From positions 1 through 33,371 of the forward strand of contig JAGVLJ010000083.1 in the NCBI GenBank assembly GCA_020049855.1: DNA of 33,371 bases, read 5' to 3'. The position numbers and the translations under genes are program-made. This stretch comes from Bacteroidia bacterium (GTDB lineage Bacteria; Bacteroidota; Bacteroidia; UKL13-3). The notes under the pieces are model-generated. The model saw only the letters and a list, made by a program, of their open reading frames with translations, was not told where the DNA came from and searched no databases. Shown piece by piece: positions 8,151-15,261 of the stretch; the stretch's first letter is position 1; each line of letters opens with the position of its first letter.

Positions 8151-9095
8151 ATGAACTCGCGTAGTTTTAATTGTATGCTGGTGGTAGGTACAACGGCCTC
8201 CGGCAAAACAAAGCTGGCTGTTCGGCTTGCCCATAATCTGGCAGGTGCTATCATTAGCATTGATTCGCGGCAGGTGTATCGCAGGATGAATATTGGTACC
8301 GGAAAAGATTATGCGGAATATACTGTAAACGGGAAAAATATCCCTGTGCATTTACTTGATGTGGCCGAACCCGGAACGGAATTTCACCTACATTCGTTTC
8401 TGCAAATATTTAGTAACGTATATAGTCAGTTACAGCAAAAAAAGGTGCTGCCAGTGTTATGCGGGGGCACGGCTTTGTATATTCAGGCGTTGCTAAAGGA
8501 ATTTGAGTACACTTCGGTTCCGGTAAATGATGCTTTACGTATGCAATTGGCCACATTGCCTAAGGACGCATTGATGAAACACATAGAGGGGTTAAGTACA
8601 ACCTCTTTCTCTTCAAAAGCCGATTTGTCAACTACCAGACGAATCATTAGAGCCATTGAGATTTCCACTTTTCTTCATCAGCATTCTCTTGCTAAACTCT
8701 CTTTGCCTAAATTAAAACCACTGGTGCTGGGTATTGATTTGCCACGGGAGATACGCAGACAGCGCATCGAGGAAAGGTTGCTGAACCGCTTGCAAAACGG
8801 ATTAATTGACGAAGTTGAGTCGTTATTGAATACCGGAGTGGGCGCAGCACAACTGATACGTTATGGACTGGAGTATAAATTTATTGTTGAATACCTGAAA
8901 AGACAAGTTACGTATGCAGAAATGCAGACTCAACTTACCATAGCTATTCAACAATTTGCCAGACGACAAATGACCTGGTTTCGTAAATTTGAACGTGAAG
9001 GTCTACCCATACACTGGATTGATGGCACCCTGCCTACCGCTGAACAGGCAAATATTGCGTTGAACCTTGTATCTTCGCAGACCACACATCTTTAA
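8151..9095 (+). CDS. miaA: tRNA dimethylallyltransferase
   Basis: Transfers a dimethylallyl group to A37 of tRNAs that read UNN codons. The 314 residues are the usual length. The P-loop is GTTASGKT (residues 13-20), where most MiaA proteins have GPTASGKT. Further motifs are ISIDSRQVYRRMNIGTGK (substrate/tRNA site), VLCGGTALYIQALL, the AALQLIRYGLEYK-like stretch around residue 235 (seen as AAQLIRYGLEYKFI), and QFARRQMTWFRKF near the C-terminus. Bacteroidota often carry two MiaA paralogs, and this divergent P-loop and shortened middle suggest it could be the second type. Start supported by the promoter directly upstream. Confidence 0.88.
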   Translation: MNSRSFNCMLVVGTTASGKTKLAVRLAHNLAGAIISIDSRQVYRRMNIGTGKDYAEYTVNGKNIPVHLLDVAEPGTEFHLHSFLQIFSNVYSQLQQKKVLPVLCGGTALYIQALLKEFEYTSVPVNDALRMQLATLPKDALMKHIEGLSTTSFSSKADLSTTRRIIRAIEISTFLHQHSLAKLSLPKLKPLVLGIDLPREIRRQRIEERLLNRLQNGLIDEVESLLNTGVGAAQLIRYGLEYKFIVEYLKRQVTYAEMQTQLTIAIQQFARRQMTWFRKFEREGLPIHWIDGTLPTAEQANIALNLVSSQTTHL

Positions 9096-9100
9096 CCGTA

Positions 9101-9108
9101 TATCTTTA
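9101..9108 (+). promoter_or_regulatory. -7-like promoter element before the small zinc-ribbon gene
   Basis: TATCTTTA differs from TAnnTTTG only at the last base and ends six bases before the ATG at 9115. It supports that start and a leaderless message. Confidence 0.35.
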
Positions 9109-9114
9109 ATAAGT

Positions 9115-9291
9115 ATGACCTGCGGCTATATTTGTCCCCAATGCGAAGGAAGTGGTTTTGCTGCTGAGGGCGAGGTATGCGATTGGTGTAAGGTGGCTGA
9201 AAAAGAAAGTGAGCCCCCTCAATCAATCGAAACAGTGAGCGATAACGTATGGTTAGCGGAAGTGCATGAAGGAAAATGTTGCAGTGACTGA
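9115..9291 (+). CDS. Small zinc-ribbon-like protein
   Basis: 58 residues. Two Cys pairs, ICPQCEGSG and VCDWCK, are spaced like a one-knuckle zinc ribbon or a DnaJ-type CxxCxGxG unit, followed by an acidic tail that ends KCCSD. No signal peptide is present. The frame extends upstream to a start inside miaA (9067), but the promoter-like element at 9101 and the placement of the Cys motif favour the ATG at 9115. It overlaps the pseudouridine-synthase gene by 26 bp, suggesting co-translation. Function unknown; metal binding is inferred from the cysteines. Confidence 0.6.
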   Translation: MTCGYICPQCEGSGFAAEGEVCDWCKVAEKESEPPQSIETVSDNVWLAEVHEGKCCSD

Positions 9292-9853
9292 AAAATGTTA
9301 TTACGTCTTTTACAAACCTCCTGGAATTCTGAGTCAGATGAGTACCGACCAGCGCAAAAAGAAAACGCTACGAGAGGTGTTGGATGTGGCTGAAGGCGTA
9401 CAAGCCATTGGCCGTTTAGATGAAGATAGTGAAGGGTTGCTTCTACTTACCAATGATAAGGTGTTTAACCATGATACCCTTCAGGTTAAAAAACTGGAGA
9501 AAGAATATTGGGTGCAGGTGGTGGGTGTGCCCACTACTGATGACATTGACCAATGGCAGCAAGGAGTATCCATTCAGCAACGGGGAGAAACTTATCTCAC
9601 CAAACCGTGTGTGGTGAAGTTGCTGCAAGAGCCCGTGGCAGTGGTGACTAGGGTTCCTCATTTGTTAAAACACCAGCAAAAATCTTCTGCATGGCTATCC
9701 ATTACGTTACTGGAGGGCAAAAACAGGCAGGTACGTAAAATGACGGCAGCCCTGGGGTTTCCTACGGTAAGGCTTATACGGGTGCGTTTTGGTAAAATAC
9801 TGCTTGGCAATATGGTGCCCGGAGAGTTGAGGCAAATAGAAAAACCTTGGTAA
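9266..9853 (+). CDS. rRNA pseudouridine synthase, RsuA/RluE type
   Basis: Converts a uridine in rRNA to pseudouridine. 195 residues without an S4 domain, as in RluE (23S rRNA U2457) rather than RsuA or RluB. YYVFYKPPGILSQ is the usual entry motif, the catalytic Asp52 lies in AIGRLDEDSEGLLLLTND, and KEYWVQV and LLEGKNRQVRKMTAALGFP complete the family pattern. The ATG at 9266 overlaps the preceding gene by 26 bp. A GTG at 9284, preceded by AAGGAAA, is an alternative start that would remove six residues. Assignment to RluE itself is likely but not certain. Confidence 0.87.
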   Translation: MKENVAVTEKCYYVFYKPPGILSQMSTDQRKKKTLREVLDVAEGVQAIGRLDEDSEGLLLLTNDKVFNHDTLQVKKLEKEYWVQVVGVPTTDDIDQWQQGVSIQQRGETYLTKPCVVKLLQEPVAVVTRVPHLLKHQQKSSAWLSITLLEGKNRQVRKMTAALGFPTVRLIRVRFGKILLGNMVPGELRQIEKPW

Positions 9854-9861
9854 ACTTCCCT

Positions 9862-9869
9862 TATCTTTG
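9862..9869 (+). promoter_or_regulatory. Bacteroidota -7 promoter element of tRNA-Arg
   Basis: TATCTTTG is a perfect TAnnTTTG match, 19 bases before the mature tRNA end. It lies directly after the stop of the pseudouridine-synthase gene. Confidence 0.6.
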
Positions 9870-9888
9870 CCGCTGATTTTTTAAATCA

Positions 9889-9960
9889 GGTCCCGTAGTA
9901 GAATGGATACTACGTAAGTCTCCGGAACTTAAGATACAGGTTCGATTCCTGTCGGGACCG
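9889..9960 (+). tRNA. tRNA-Arg (anticodon CCG)
   Basis: A 72-nt cloverleaf was folded by hand. Acceptor stem GGTCCCG pairs with CGGGACC. The D arm is GTAG with CTAC. The anticodon stem TAAGT pairs with ACTTA around the loop CTCCGGA, giving anticodon CCG that reads the Arg codon CGG. The T arm ACAGG/CCTGT encloses TTCGATT. The discriminator is G at 9960 and no CCA is encoded. Confidence 0.93.
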
Positions 9961-10143
9961 CAAGTTGATTTTGAAGCCCTTGATGTTCATTGGCTATTTT
10001 TTTGTTACGTACAACAGAGCGTACAGATTTTCAAAAATCAAAGTGTCCAAAGTTTATGCATCATGTATTCTTTTTAGGCCTTATCTAATTCAATATCCCA
10101 CCAATTAAATATTACTCCCTATGATTGTAGTTTAACAGGAGTA
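9961..10143. other. AT-rich spacer after tRNA-Arg
   Basis: No ORF of note and no clear terminator. It leads into the palindrome at 10144. I did not find a repeat of the tRNA 3' end in the following 600 bp, so there is no visible attachment-site duplication. Confidence 0.4.
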
Positions 10144-10167
10144 GTTATTTTTACAGTAAAAAATAAC
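10144..10167. repeat. 24-bp inverted repeat upstream of a tiny ORF
   Basis: GTTATTTTT (10144-10152) and AAAAATAAC (10159-10167) are perfect inverted arms around ACAGTA. It lies 12 bases before the ATG at 10180. It could be an operator, a weak bidirectional terminator hairpin, or a remnant of a gene's control region. Confidence 0.6.
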
Positions 10168-10179
10168 CAAAGAAATACT

Positions 10180-10242
10180 ATGACTCAAGCCGAAAATAAA
10201 ATTGCTCTCCTTATCGAATGGGGTAACTGCCCCCGCTGGTAA
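10180..10242 (+). CDS. Possible 20-codon ORF, perhaps a truncated gene start
   Basis: The frame MTQAENKIALLIEWGNCPRW ends in TAA. The first dozen residues look like an ordinary cytosolic protein N-terminus. The composition changes abruptly to a GC-richer antisense fragment at about 10212. This fits a gene cut shortly after its start, but a chance ORF is equally possible. Confidence 0.2.
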   Translation: MTQAENKIALLIEWGNCPRW

Positions 10243-10543
10243 GTTTGCTCAGCACCCTTACTTCGTGTTGCACACTGGCATTGTTAAAGGTAAAGTTTAC
10301 CTGGGTGGTATTGCCGGCCAATATGGTAAGTACCCCGGTAACCGGGCTTCCGGATGCCATTACCTGCACCAGTTCTCCGGTGAGCCTTATCTCATGTATT
10401 GTGCTGGTGCAATTGTTTACGGTAAGGTGCAGGGTTCCACTGATGCCCGCCTCCATCACATCGGTAGCTTAAACGAGGATTCCGTTCTGGTCGTACACGC
10501 CTGCGGTATCTATTTCTACAAATTGCATGGATAGACTATACCC
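10211..10543 (-). pseudogene. Probable fragment of an extracellular beta-sandwich protein gene
   Basis: On the minus strand a frame runs from 10543, is broken by a TAA at 10471-10469, and continues in the same frame to a stop at 10211. Before the stop it reads SLSMQFVEIDTAGVYDQNG. After it come GTLHLTVNNCTSTIHEIRL and ILAGNTTQVNFTFNNASVQH. Alternating hydrophobic and polar residues with many Thr, Val, Asn and Gly look like a beta-sandwich of a large secreted protein. I cannot name the family. Both ends are abrupt, with no start or signal peptide. A plus-strand ORF covers the same bases (10202-10534) and looks less protein-like. Confidence 0.4.
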
Positions 10544-10566
10544 CTAAACATTTCTAAAAAAAATAG

Positions 10567-11829
10567 TTATTCGCTAAACTGCAGGTAAACTAACAGGGTA
10601 GCAGCAGCCGTCATTATAACGAGCGCAGTTGCACCAATAATATTGGCTTTGCGTTTGTTTACAAACTTACCCATAATGGTTTTGTTGTTTGATATATGCA
10701 GGATAATAGCAATAAGAACCGGAGCCGTCATTCCATATAAAATGGCCGTATAAATTAGTGCATCAATAGGGGAGATGCCTATATAATTCATAGAAAGACC
10801 TAACAAAAGCGAAATAGCTATTATTACATAGAACCCTTTTGCTTCATGAAATTTTTTGTCGAGCCCCTGCTCCCACCCAAATGTTTCGGCAAAAATATAG
10901 GAAAGCGATCCGCTTAAAACCGGAATGGCAATTAATCCGGTACCAATTACACCCACGGCAAAAAGCAAATAGGCCAAATTGCCTGCCAACGGTTTTAAGG
11001 CTATTGCCGCCTGCTCTACTGTGTTAATTTGATGTATGCCTCCGTTAAATAATACGGTACCGGTGGTGAGAATAATAAAATACATTATAATACCTGAAAA
11101 CGACATACCGAAGTCAACATCCTGTTCCATGTTATGTATTATACGTTTGTCTACCACCAGATGCTTCTTTTTGTGTTTCATTTCTTCCACTTCTACCGAT
11201 GCCTGCCAGAAAAAAAGGTAAGGTGAAATAGTGGTGCCTAAAATTCCTACCAGAATCGCTATAAAATTCTTGTCGAATTTTATAGCGGGGATAAAGGTGG
11301 CCTGAAGAATTTCCATGATATCCTGATGGTATAAAAACGGAACGATAAAATATACCAGCATTACAATACATAAATATTTAAGTATAGATGCAATACGCTG
11401 GTAAGGCAGGTATATAATAAGCCCCAGAAGCATCAGTGTAAAAAATACGCTGAAAAACATGGCGTCAATAGATGGGAATAACAAATTGCCTACCGCCCCC
11501 ATTCCGGCTATGTCGGCTCCAATATTCATGACGATAGCAGGAAAACTGAATAACAGCATAATATAAAGCACGGGTTTGGGATAATGTTTTTTGAGAGTAC
11601 CGGTTAATCCCTGAGAAGTAACCAGGCCAATGCGTGCACACATTTGCTGAATGGAAGCCATTAATGGAAAAGCAACAATTGCGGTCCATAATGTTGATAG
11701 GCCATATGCTGCTCCTGCCTGCGAGTAGGTAGCTATACCAGAAGGGTCATCGTCACTGGCACCGGTTACCAATCCGGGGCCAATGAGTTTCCATAAGCGG
11801 ATAAACCGATTTCTTTTTTTAGTAGTCAT
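10567..11829 (-). CDS. NRAMP (SLC11)-family divalent metal transporter, non-canonical site
   Basis: Integral membrane symporter of 420 residues with about eleven hydrophobic segments. Helix 1 reads LIGPGLVTGASDDDPSGIAT, so the usual Asp-Pro-Gly-Asn metal motif is Asp28-Pro-Ser-Gly31. Helix 6 reads GTTISPYLFFWQ (residues 198-209) and lacks the canonical Met-Pro-His. These changes resemble the NRAMP-related Mg2+ transporter (NRMT) clade rather than Mn/Fe MntH, so the ion is uncertain. The longest frame adds 30 residues upstream. I chose the ATG at 11829 because it follows a good promoter element and starts just before the conserved region. It stands alone between the fragment at 10211-10543 and the divergent DHS-like gene. 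Confidence 0.9.
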   Translation of the reverse strand: MTTKKRNRFIRLWKLIGPGLVTGASDDDPSGIATYSQAGAAYGLSTLWTAIVAFPLMASIQQMCARIGLVTSQGLTGTLKKHYPKPVLYIMLLFSFPAIVMNIGADIAGMGAVGNLLFPSIDAMFFSVFFTLMLLGLIIYLPYQRIASILKYLCIVMLVYFIVPFLYHQDIMEILQATFIPAIKFDKNFIAILVGILGTTISPYLFFWQASVEVEEMKHKKKHLVVDKRIIHNMEQDVDFGMSFSGIIMYFIILTTGTVLFNGGIHQINTVEQAAIALKPLAGNLAYLLFAVGVIGTGLIAIPVLSGSLSYIFAETFGWEQGLDKKFHEAKGFYVIIAISLLLGLSMNYIGISPIDALIYTAILYGMTAPVLIAIILHISNNKTIMGKFVNKRKANIIGATALVIMTAAATLLVYLQFSE

Positions 11830-11844
11830 TTCTGCTGAATACTT

Positions 11845-11852
11845 CAAAAGTA
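11845..11852 (-). promoter_or_regulatory. Bacteroidota -7 promoter element of the NRAMP-family gene
   Basis: TACTTTTG on the minus strand, 15 bases before the ATG at 11829. It falls inside the longer version of the frame and so argues against the upstream start. Confidence 0.5.
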
Positions 11853-11965
11853 CATAGAAATGAAGGATAAACACGTTTAAACCATAAAGTTTCTCTCTGT
11901 AATTGAGATAATGTTTCAACCATTGGGTTCAAGTAAAAAAATCACCTCACCTACTGCTTTTTTCC

Positions 11966-11973
11966 TACTTTTG
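11966..11973 (+). promoter_or_regulatory. Bacteroidota -7 promoter element of the DHS-like gene
   Basis: TACTTTTG, 18 bases before the ATG at 11992. It supports that start over the in-frame ATG at 11911, which lies upstream of the promoter. Confidence 0.5.
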
Positions 11974-11991
11974 CCCCAAAATATTATAGCC

Positions 11992-12966
11992 ATGAACAAA
12001 GGACCCATTTCGCAGTTTATTGAAACCCATTATAAACATTTTAACGCGGCAGCCTTAGTAGATGCGGCAAAAGGGTACGAGGCTCACCTGGTAGAAGGAG
12101 GTAAAATGATGGTAACCCTTGCAGGTGCAATGAGCACAGCTGAATTGGGTAAATCACTTGCCGAAATGATTCGACAGGGTAAAGTGGATATTATCAGTTG
12201 CACGGGGGCAAATTTAGAAGAAGATATTATGAATCTTGTAGCCCACTCTCACTATAAGCGTGTGCCAAACTACAGGGATTTGAGTCCGAAGGAGGAGTGG
12301 GATTTACTCGAGAATCATTATAATCGCGTAACCGACACTTGTATTCCGGAGGAAGAAGCTTTTCGGAGGCTGCAAAAACATATTTATAAAATATGGAAAG
12401 ATGCCGATGCCAACTCACAGCGCTATTTCCCGCATGAATACATGTATAAAATTTTGCTTAGCGGAGAGTTGGAACAGTATTACGAAATTGACCCTAAAAA
12501 TTCGTGGATGCTAGCCGCAGCCCAAAAAAATTTACCAATAGTAGTACCTGGATGGGAAGACAGCACTATGGGGAATATTTTCGCTTCGTATGTGATTAAA
12601 GGAGATGTAAAAGCTACCACTATGAAAAGCGGGATTGAATATATGGTATGGCTTAGTGAGTGGTACCGGGCCAACTCCTCAGGTAAAGGCGTAGGCTTTT
12701 TCCAGATTGGTGGCGGTATTGCAGGCGATTTTCCTATTTGCGTAGTGCCAATGATGTATCAGGATCTCGAATGGCATGATGTGCCATTCTGGGGTTATTT
12801 CTGCCAAATTAGCGACAGTACCACATCTTACGGCTCCTATTCAGGTGCGGTTCCCAATGAAAAAATTACTTGGGGTAAGCTGGATATTCATACACCCAAG
12901 TTTATTGTTGAAAGCGATGCCACCATTGTGGCTCCGCTGGTGTTTGCCTGGATTTTGGGCTGGTAA
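11992..12966 (+). CDS. Deoxyhypusine synthase-like protein
   Basis: NAD-dependent aminobutyl-transferase fold. 324 residues, near the length of archaeal and eukaryotic deoxyhypusine synthases. Landmarks are MVTLAGAMSTAELGKSLAEM, DIISCTGANLEEDI (NAD region), the acidic patch LPIVVPGWEDSTMGN, GVGFFQIGGGIAGDFP, and the C-terminal block SGAVPNEKITWGKLD, where Lys296 matches the active-site Lys of the family, followed by SDATIVAPL. Bacteria lack eIF5A, so the substrate is not the eukaryotic one. Some bacterial homologues act as homospermidine synthases, and that or another polyamine transfer is the best guess. It is a single gene with its own promoter and ends 69 bp from a convergent gene. Confidence 0.9.
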   Translation: MNKGPISQFIETHYKHFNAAALVDAAKGYEAHLVEGGKMMVTLAGAMSTAELGKSLAEMIRQGKVDIISCTGANLEEDIMNLVAHSHYKRVPNYRDLSPKEEWDLLENHYNRVTDTCIPEEEAFRRLQKHIYKIWKDADANSQRYFPHEYMYKILLSGELEQYYEIDPKNSWMLAAAQKNLPIVVPGWEDSTMGNIFASYVIKGDVKATTMKSGIEYMVWLSEWYRANSSGKGVGFFQIGGGIAGDFPICVVPMMYQDLEWHDVPFWGYFCQISDSTTSYGSYSGAVPNEKITWGKLDIHTPKFIVESDATIVAPLVFAWILGW

Positions 12967-13035
12967 AAACTTCCCGCAGTACACACGGAAGTAATTATAC
13001 GAAACCGACTATAAGGACGTAAATTAATCTTTCCC

Positions 13036-13839
13036 TTAAAGCACAATCAGGTAATGAACGGAGCATCTTTGATACGCGGCTTTTTCTTTGTCAGTCGGTG
13101 CCATTTTCATAAAGGGAAACGTTTCCAGAAATAATTGCTTGAATGCATTCCAGTTCTTTTCATAAATGGAATGGCTTGGATACATCATCGGATCTTCATT
13201 AGCAGGGAAAAGAGCCCCACAGTAAAAGTAACATTCCTTGAAAATCAGAGTGCTTTTTTCGGGCATATGGGGCTTTTTTTCAGTTCGGGGATCAATAATG
13301 TGTTTTTGACCTATTACGGCCGTTTTCCATTGGCTTGTATTTGTAAATAGCCGATTCACTTCCTTGTATTCGGGGTACGCAATATAGGCTGCCATTTCCG
13401 TGCTCAAATCAACAGCAAAATAAAATACCAAGGTGTTTTTTCCGGTTGAATCTATGATATAAAGTCGGAAAAAATGTAATTGAGGATGCGGGATTTTTTT
13501 TTGCATTTCTAAAACCATAAAATCGCCTTCTTCCTGCACTTTTTTATTAAACCAGGCGGTAATGGTATTGTTGTACTTCAGCAATTTTAAAATTTGTTCC
13601 CGGTCATTAGTCATTGTCACGGTATCTGTTCTATCCTCGAGGAACGAATTACTCAACACTTCATCGGGTGGTTGTGGGTTTTGTACCTCTACCAATAGCT
13701 GCGATGTATGGAAATTTGTCGCCACTTTCTCAACGGGAAGGGTGAGACCGGTCAGATAGTGGTTACGATGTTCATTATCTAATTGCGCCAGAGAGGTGAT
13801 GCTTAGCAGTAAAAGAAAAATAAGAAATAATTGTTTCAT
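13036..13839 (-). CDS. Secreted protein of unknown function
   Basis: 267 residues from the ATG at 13839. The N-terminus MKQLFLIFLLLLSITSLAQ is a signal peptide with likely cleavage after SLA. The mature part is mixed, with FMVLEMQKKIPHPQLHFFRL and NTLVFYFAVDLSTEMAAYIA suggesting a beta-rich core and an Arg/Lys-rich middle. Cys residues at KECYFYCGALF could pair or bind metal. I do not recognise the family. The frame extends 62 codons further upstream, but that part contains no signal-like sequence and crosses the divergent kynU promoter, so it is rejected. It is divergent from kynU with about 130 bp between. Confidence 0.72.
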   Translation of the reverse strand: MKQLFLIFLLLLSITSLAQLDNEHRNHYLTGLTLPVEKVATNFHTSQLLVEVQNPQPPDEVLSNSFLEDRTDTVTMTNDREQILKLLKYNNTITAWFNKKVQEEGDFMVLEMQKKIPHPQLHFFRLYIIDSTGKNTLVFYFAVDLSTEMAAYIAYPEYKEVNRLFTNTSQWKTAVIGQKHIIDPRTEKKPHMPEKSTLIFKECYFYCGALFPANEDPMMYPSHSIYEKNWNAFKQLFLETFPFMKMAPTDKEKAAYQRCSVHYLIVL

Positions 13840-13953
13840 CCTGCATGAATTTGTGATGCAAAATAGGCAAACCAACCTAAGGAGCAAACTTAGCAACCAA
13901 ATATGGCAGAGTTTTGATTGATAAATATCACTGGGTACATTGTCGGAATCCCT

Positions 13954-13961
13954 TAAATTTG
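13954..13961 (+). promoter_or_regulatory. Bacteroidota -7 promoter element of kynU-kmo
   Basis: TAAATTTG ends seven bases before the ATG at 13968, so the transcript would be leaderless or nearly so. The in-frame ATG at 13914 lies upstream of this element and is rejected. Confidence 0.55.
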
Positions 13962-13967
13962 CCCGAA

Positions 13968-15254
13968 ATGAGTAATTTTCAGAATTCACAGCACTATGCA
14001 CAACTGCAAGACAAAGCCGATACATTACATCGCTTTCGCAAGCAATTTTTGTTTCCGCAGCACAATGGAAAGGAGGTGATTTACCTTACCGGTAACTCGC
14101 TGGGGTTACAGCCGGTTACAGCCAAAGCTGCTGTAGAGCAGGAACTGAATGACTGGGCCACCTTTGGGGTAGAAGGGCATTTTGAAGGGAAAAATCCCTG
14201 GTTTCATTACCATAAATTTTTGACCGAAAAAACGGCTCGGGTAGTTGGAGCTGAACCGGTGGAGGTGGTGGTGATGAATAACCTTACCGTTAATCTGCAC
14301 CTCATGATGGTAAGCTTTTACCGACCCGATAAAAAAAGGTTTAAAATTATTATGGAGGGCGGAGCATTTCCGTCCGACCAATATGCCATGGAAACACAGG
14401 CGCGTTTTCACGGATTAAATCCGGAGGAGGTGATTGTGGAGTTGACCCCTCGTGCAGGAGAACACATACTGCGAACAGCAGATATTTTGGATACTATTGA
14501 ACAGCACAAAGATGAACTGGCTTTGGTAATGATGGGCGGAGTGAATTATTACACCGGGCAGGCTTACGATATGCAGGCAATTACACAGGCGGCTCATGCT
14601 GCAGGAGCTACTGCAGGTTTTGATTTGGCACATGCTGCCGGAAATTTACCCTTACAGTTACATGAATGGGATGTGGATTTTGCTGTGTGGTGTACTTACA
14701 AATACCTTAATTCGGGTCCAGGGGGCACTTCGGGGGTTTTTGTTCACGCGCGTCATGCCGATAATCGGGAGTTACCGCGTTTTGCCGGCTGGTGGGGGCA
14801 CGATGAGCACACCCGTTTTCAAATGCAAAAAGGATTTGTACCTATGCGAGGTGCCGAAGGTTGGCAACTGAGCAATGCACAAATTTTACCCATGGCCCTT
14901 CACAAAGCTTCTCTCGATATTTTTGACAATGCTGGAATGCAAACACTGCGCGCCAAAAGTGTTAAACTTACAGGGTATCTCGAGTTTCTGATAGACCAGC
15001 TGAACCAAATACTACCAGAAGGAAAACAGTTAAATGTGATTACACCCAAAGATCCTGAACAACGTGGGGCACAGCTTTCCATTCTGGCCGGAAAGGATGG
15101 AAGAAAATTATTTGACCACCTCACCAAAAACGGAGTGATTGCCGACTGGCGCGAACCTGATGTGATACGAATGGCACCGGTACCGCTATACAACTCATTC
15201 GAGGATGTATGGCAACTAATGCAGGTTATTAAAAATTACCTTAAAACTCATTAA
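13968..15254 (+). CDS. kynU: Kynureninase
   Basis: PLP enzyme that cleaves kynurenine or 3-hydroxykynurenine to (3-hydroxy)anthranilate and alanine. 428 residues. Motifs are YLTGNSLGLQP (residues 39-49), the NNLTVNLHLMM segment, ATAGFDLAHAAGNLPL with the PLP-ring Asp, and the Schiff-base Lys245 in WCTYKYLNSGPGG. RFAGWWGHDEHTRFQM and the C-terminal VIADWREPDVIRMAPVPLYN are diagnostic. It is followed seven bases later by kmo, so the pair converts kynurenine to 3-hydroxyanthranilate, either for de novo NAD synthesis or for tryptophan breakdown. Tryptophan dioxygenase and 3-hydroxyanthranilate dioxygenase are not in the window. Confidence 0.96.
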   Translation: MSNFQNSQHYAQLQDKADTLHRFRKQFLFPQHNGKEVIYLTGNSLGLQPVTAKAAVEQELNDWATFGVEGHFEGKNPWFHYHKFLTEKTARVVGAEPVEVVVMNNLTVNLHLMMVSFYRPDKKRFKIIMEGGAFPSDQYAMETQARFHGLNPEEVIVELTPRAGEHILRTADILDTIEQHKDELALVMMGGVNYYTGQAYDMQAITQAAHAAGATAGFDLAHAAGNLPLQLHEWDVDFAVWCTYKYLNSGPGGTSGVFVHARHADNRELPRFAGWWGHDEHTRFQMQKGFVPMRGAEGWQLSNAQILPMALHKASLDIFDNAGMQTLRAKSVKLTGYLEFLIDQLNQILPEGKQLNVITPKDPEQRGAQLSILAGKDGRKLFDHLTKNGVIADWREPDVIRMAPVPLYNSFEDVWQLMQVIKNYLKTH

Positions 15255-15261
15255 ACTAATC

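Noticed and set aside
10202-10534. 110-codon plus-strand ORF downstream of tRNA-Arg
   Set aside because: It overlaps the minus-strand frame, which has a more protein-like pattern of alternating strands, and no family match could be seen. Left as ambiguous.
9889-10566. tRNA-Arg as an integration site
   Set aside because: No duplicate of the tRNA 3' end was found downstream and no integrase is present, so only a scar is suspected.
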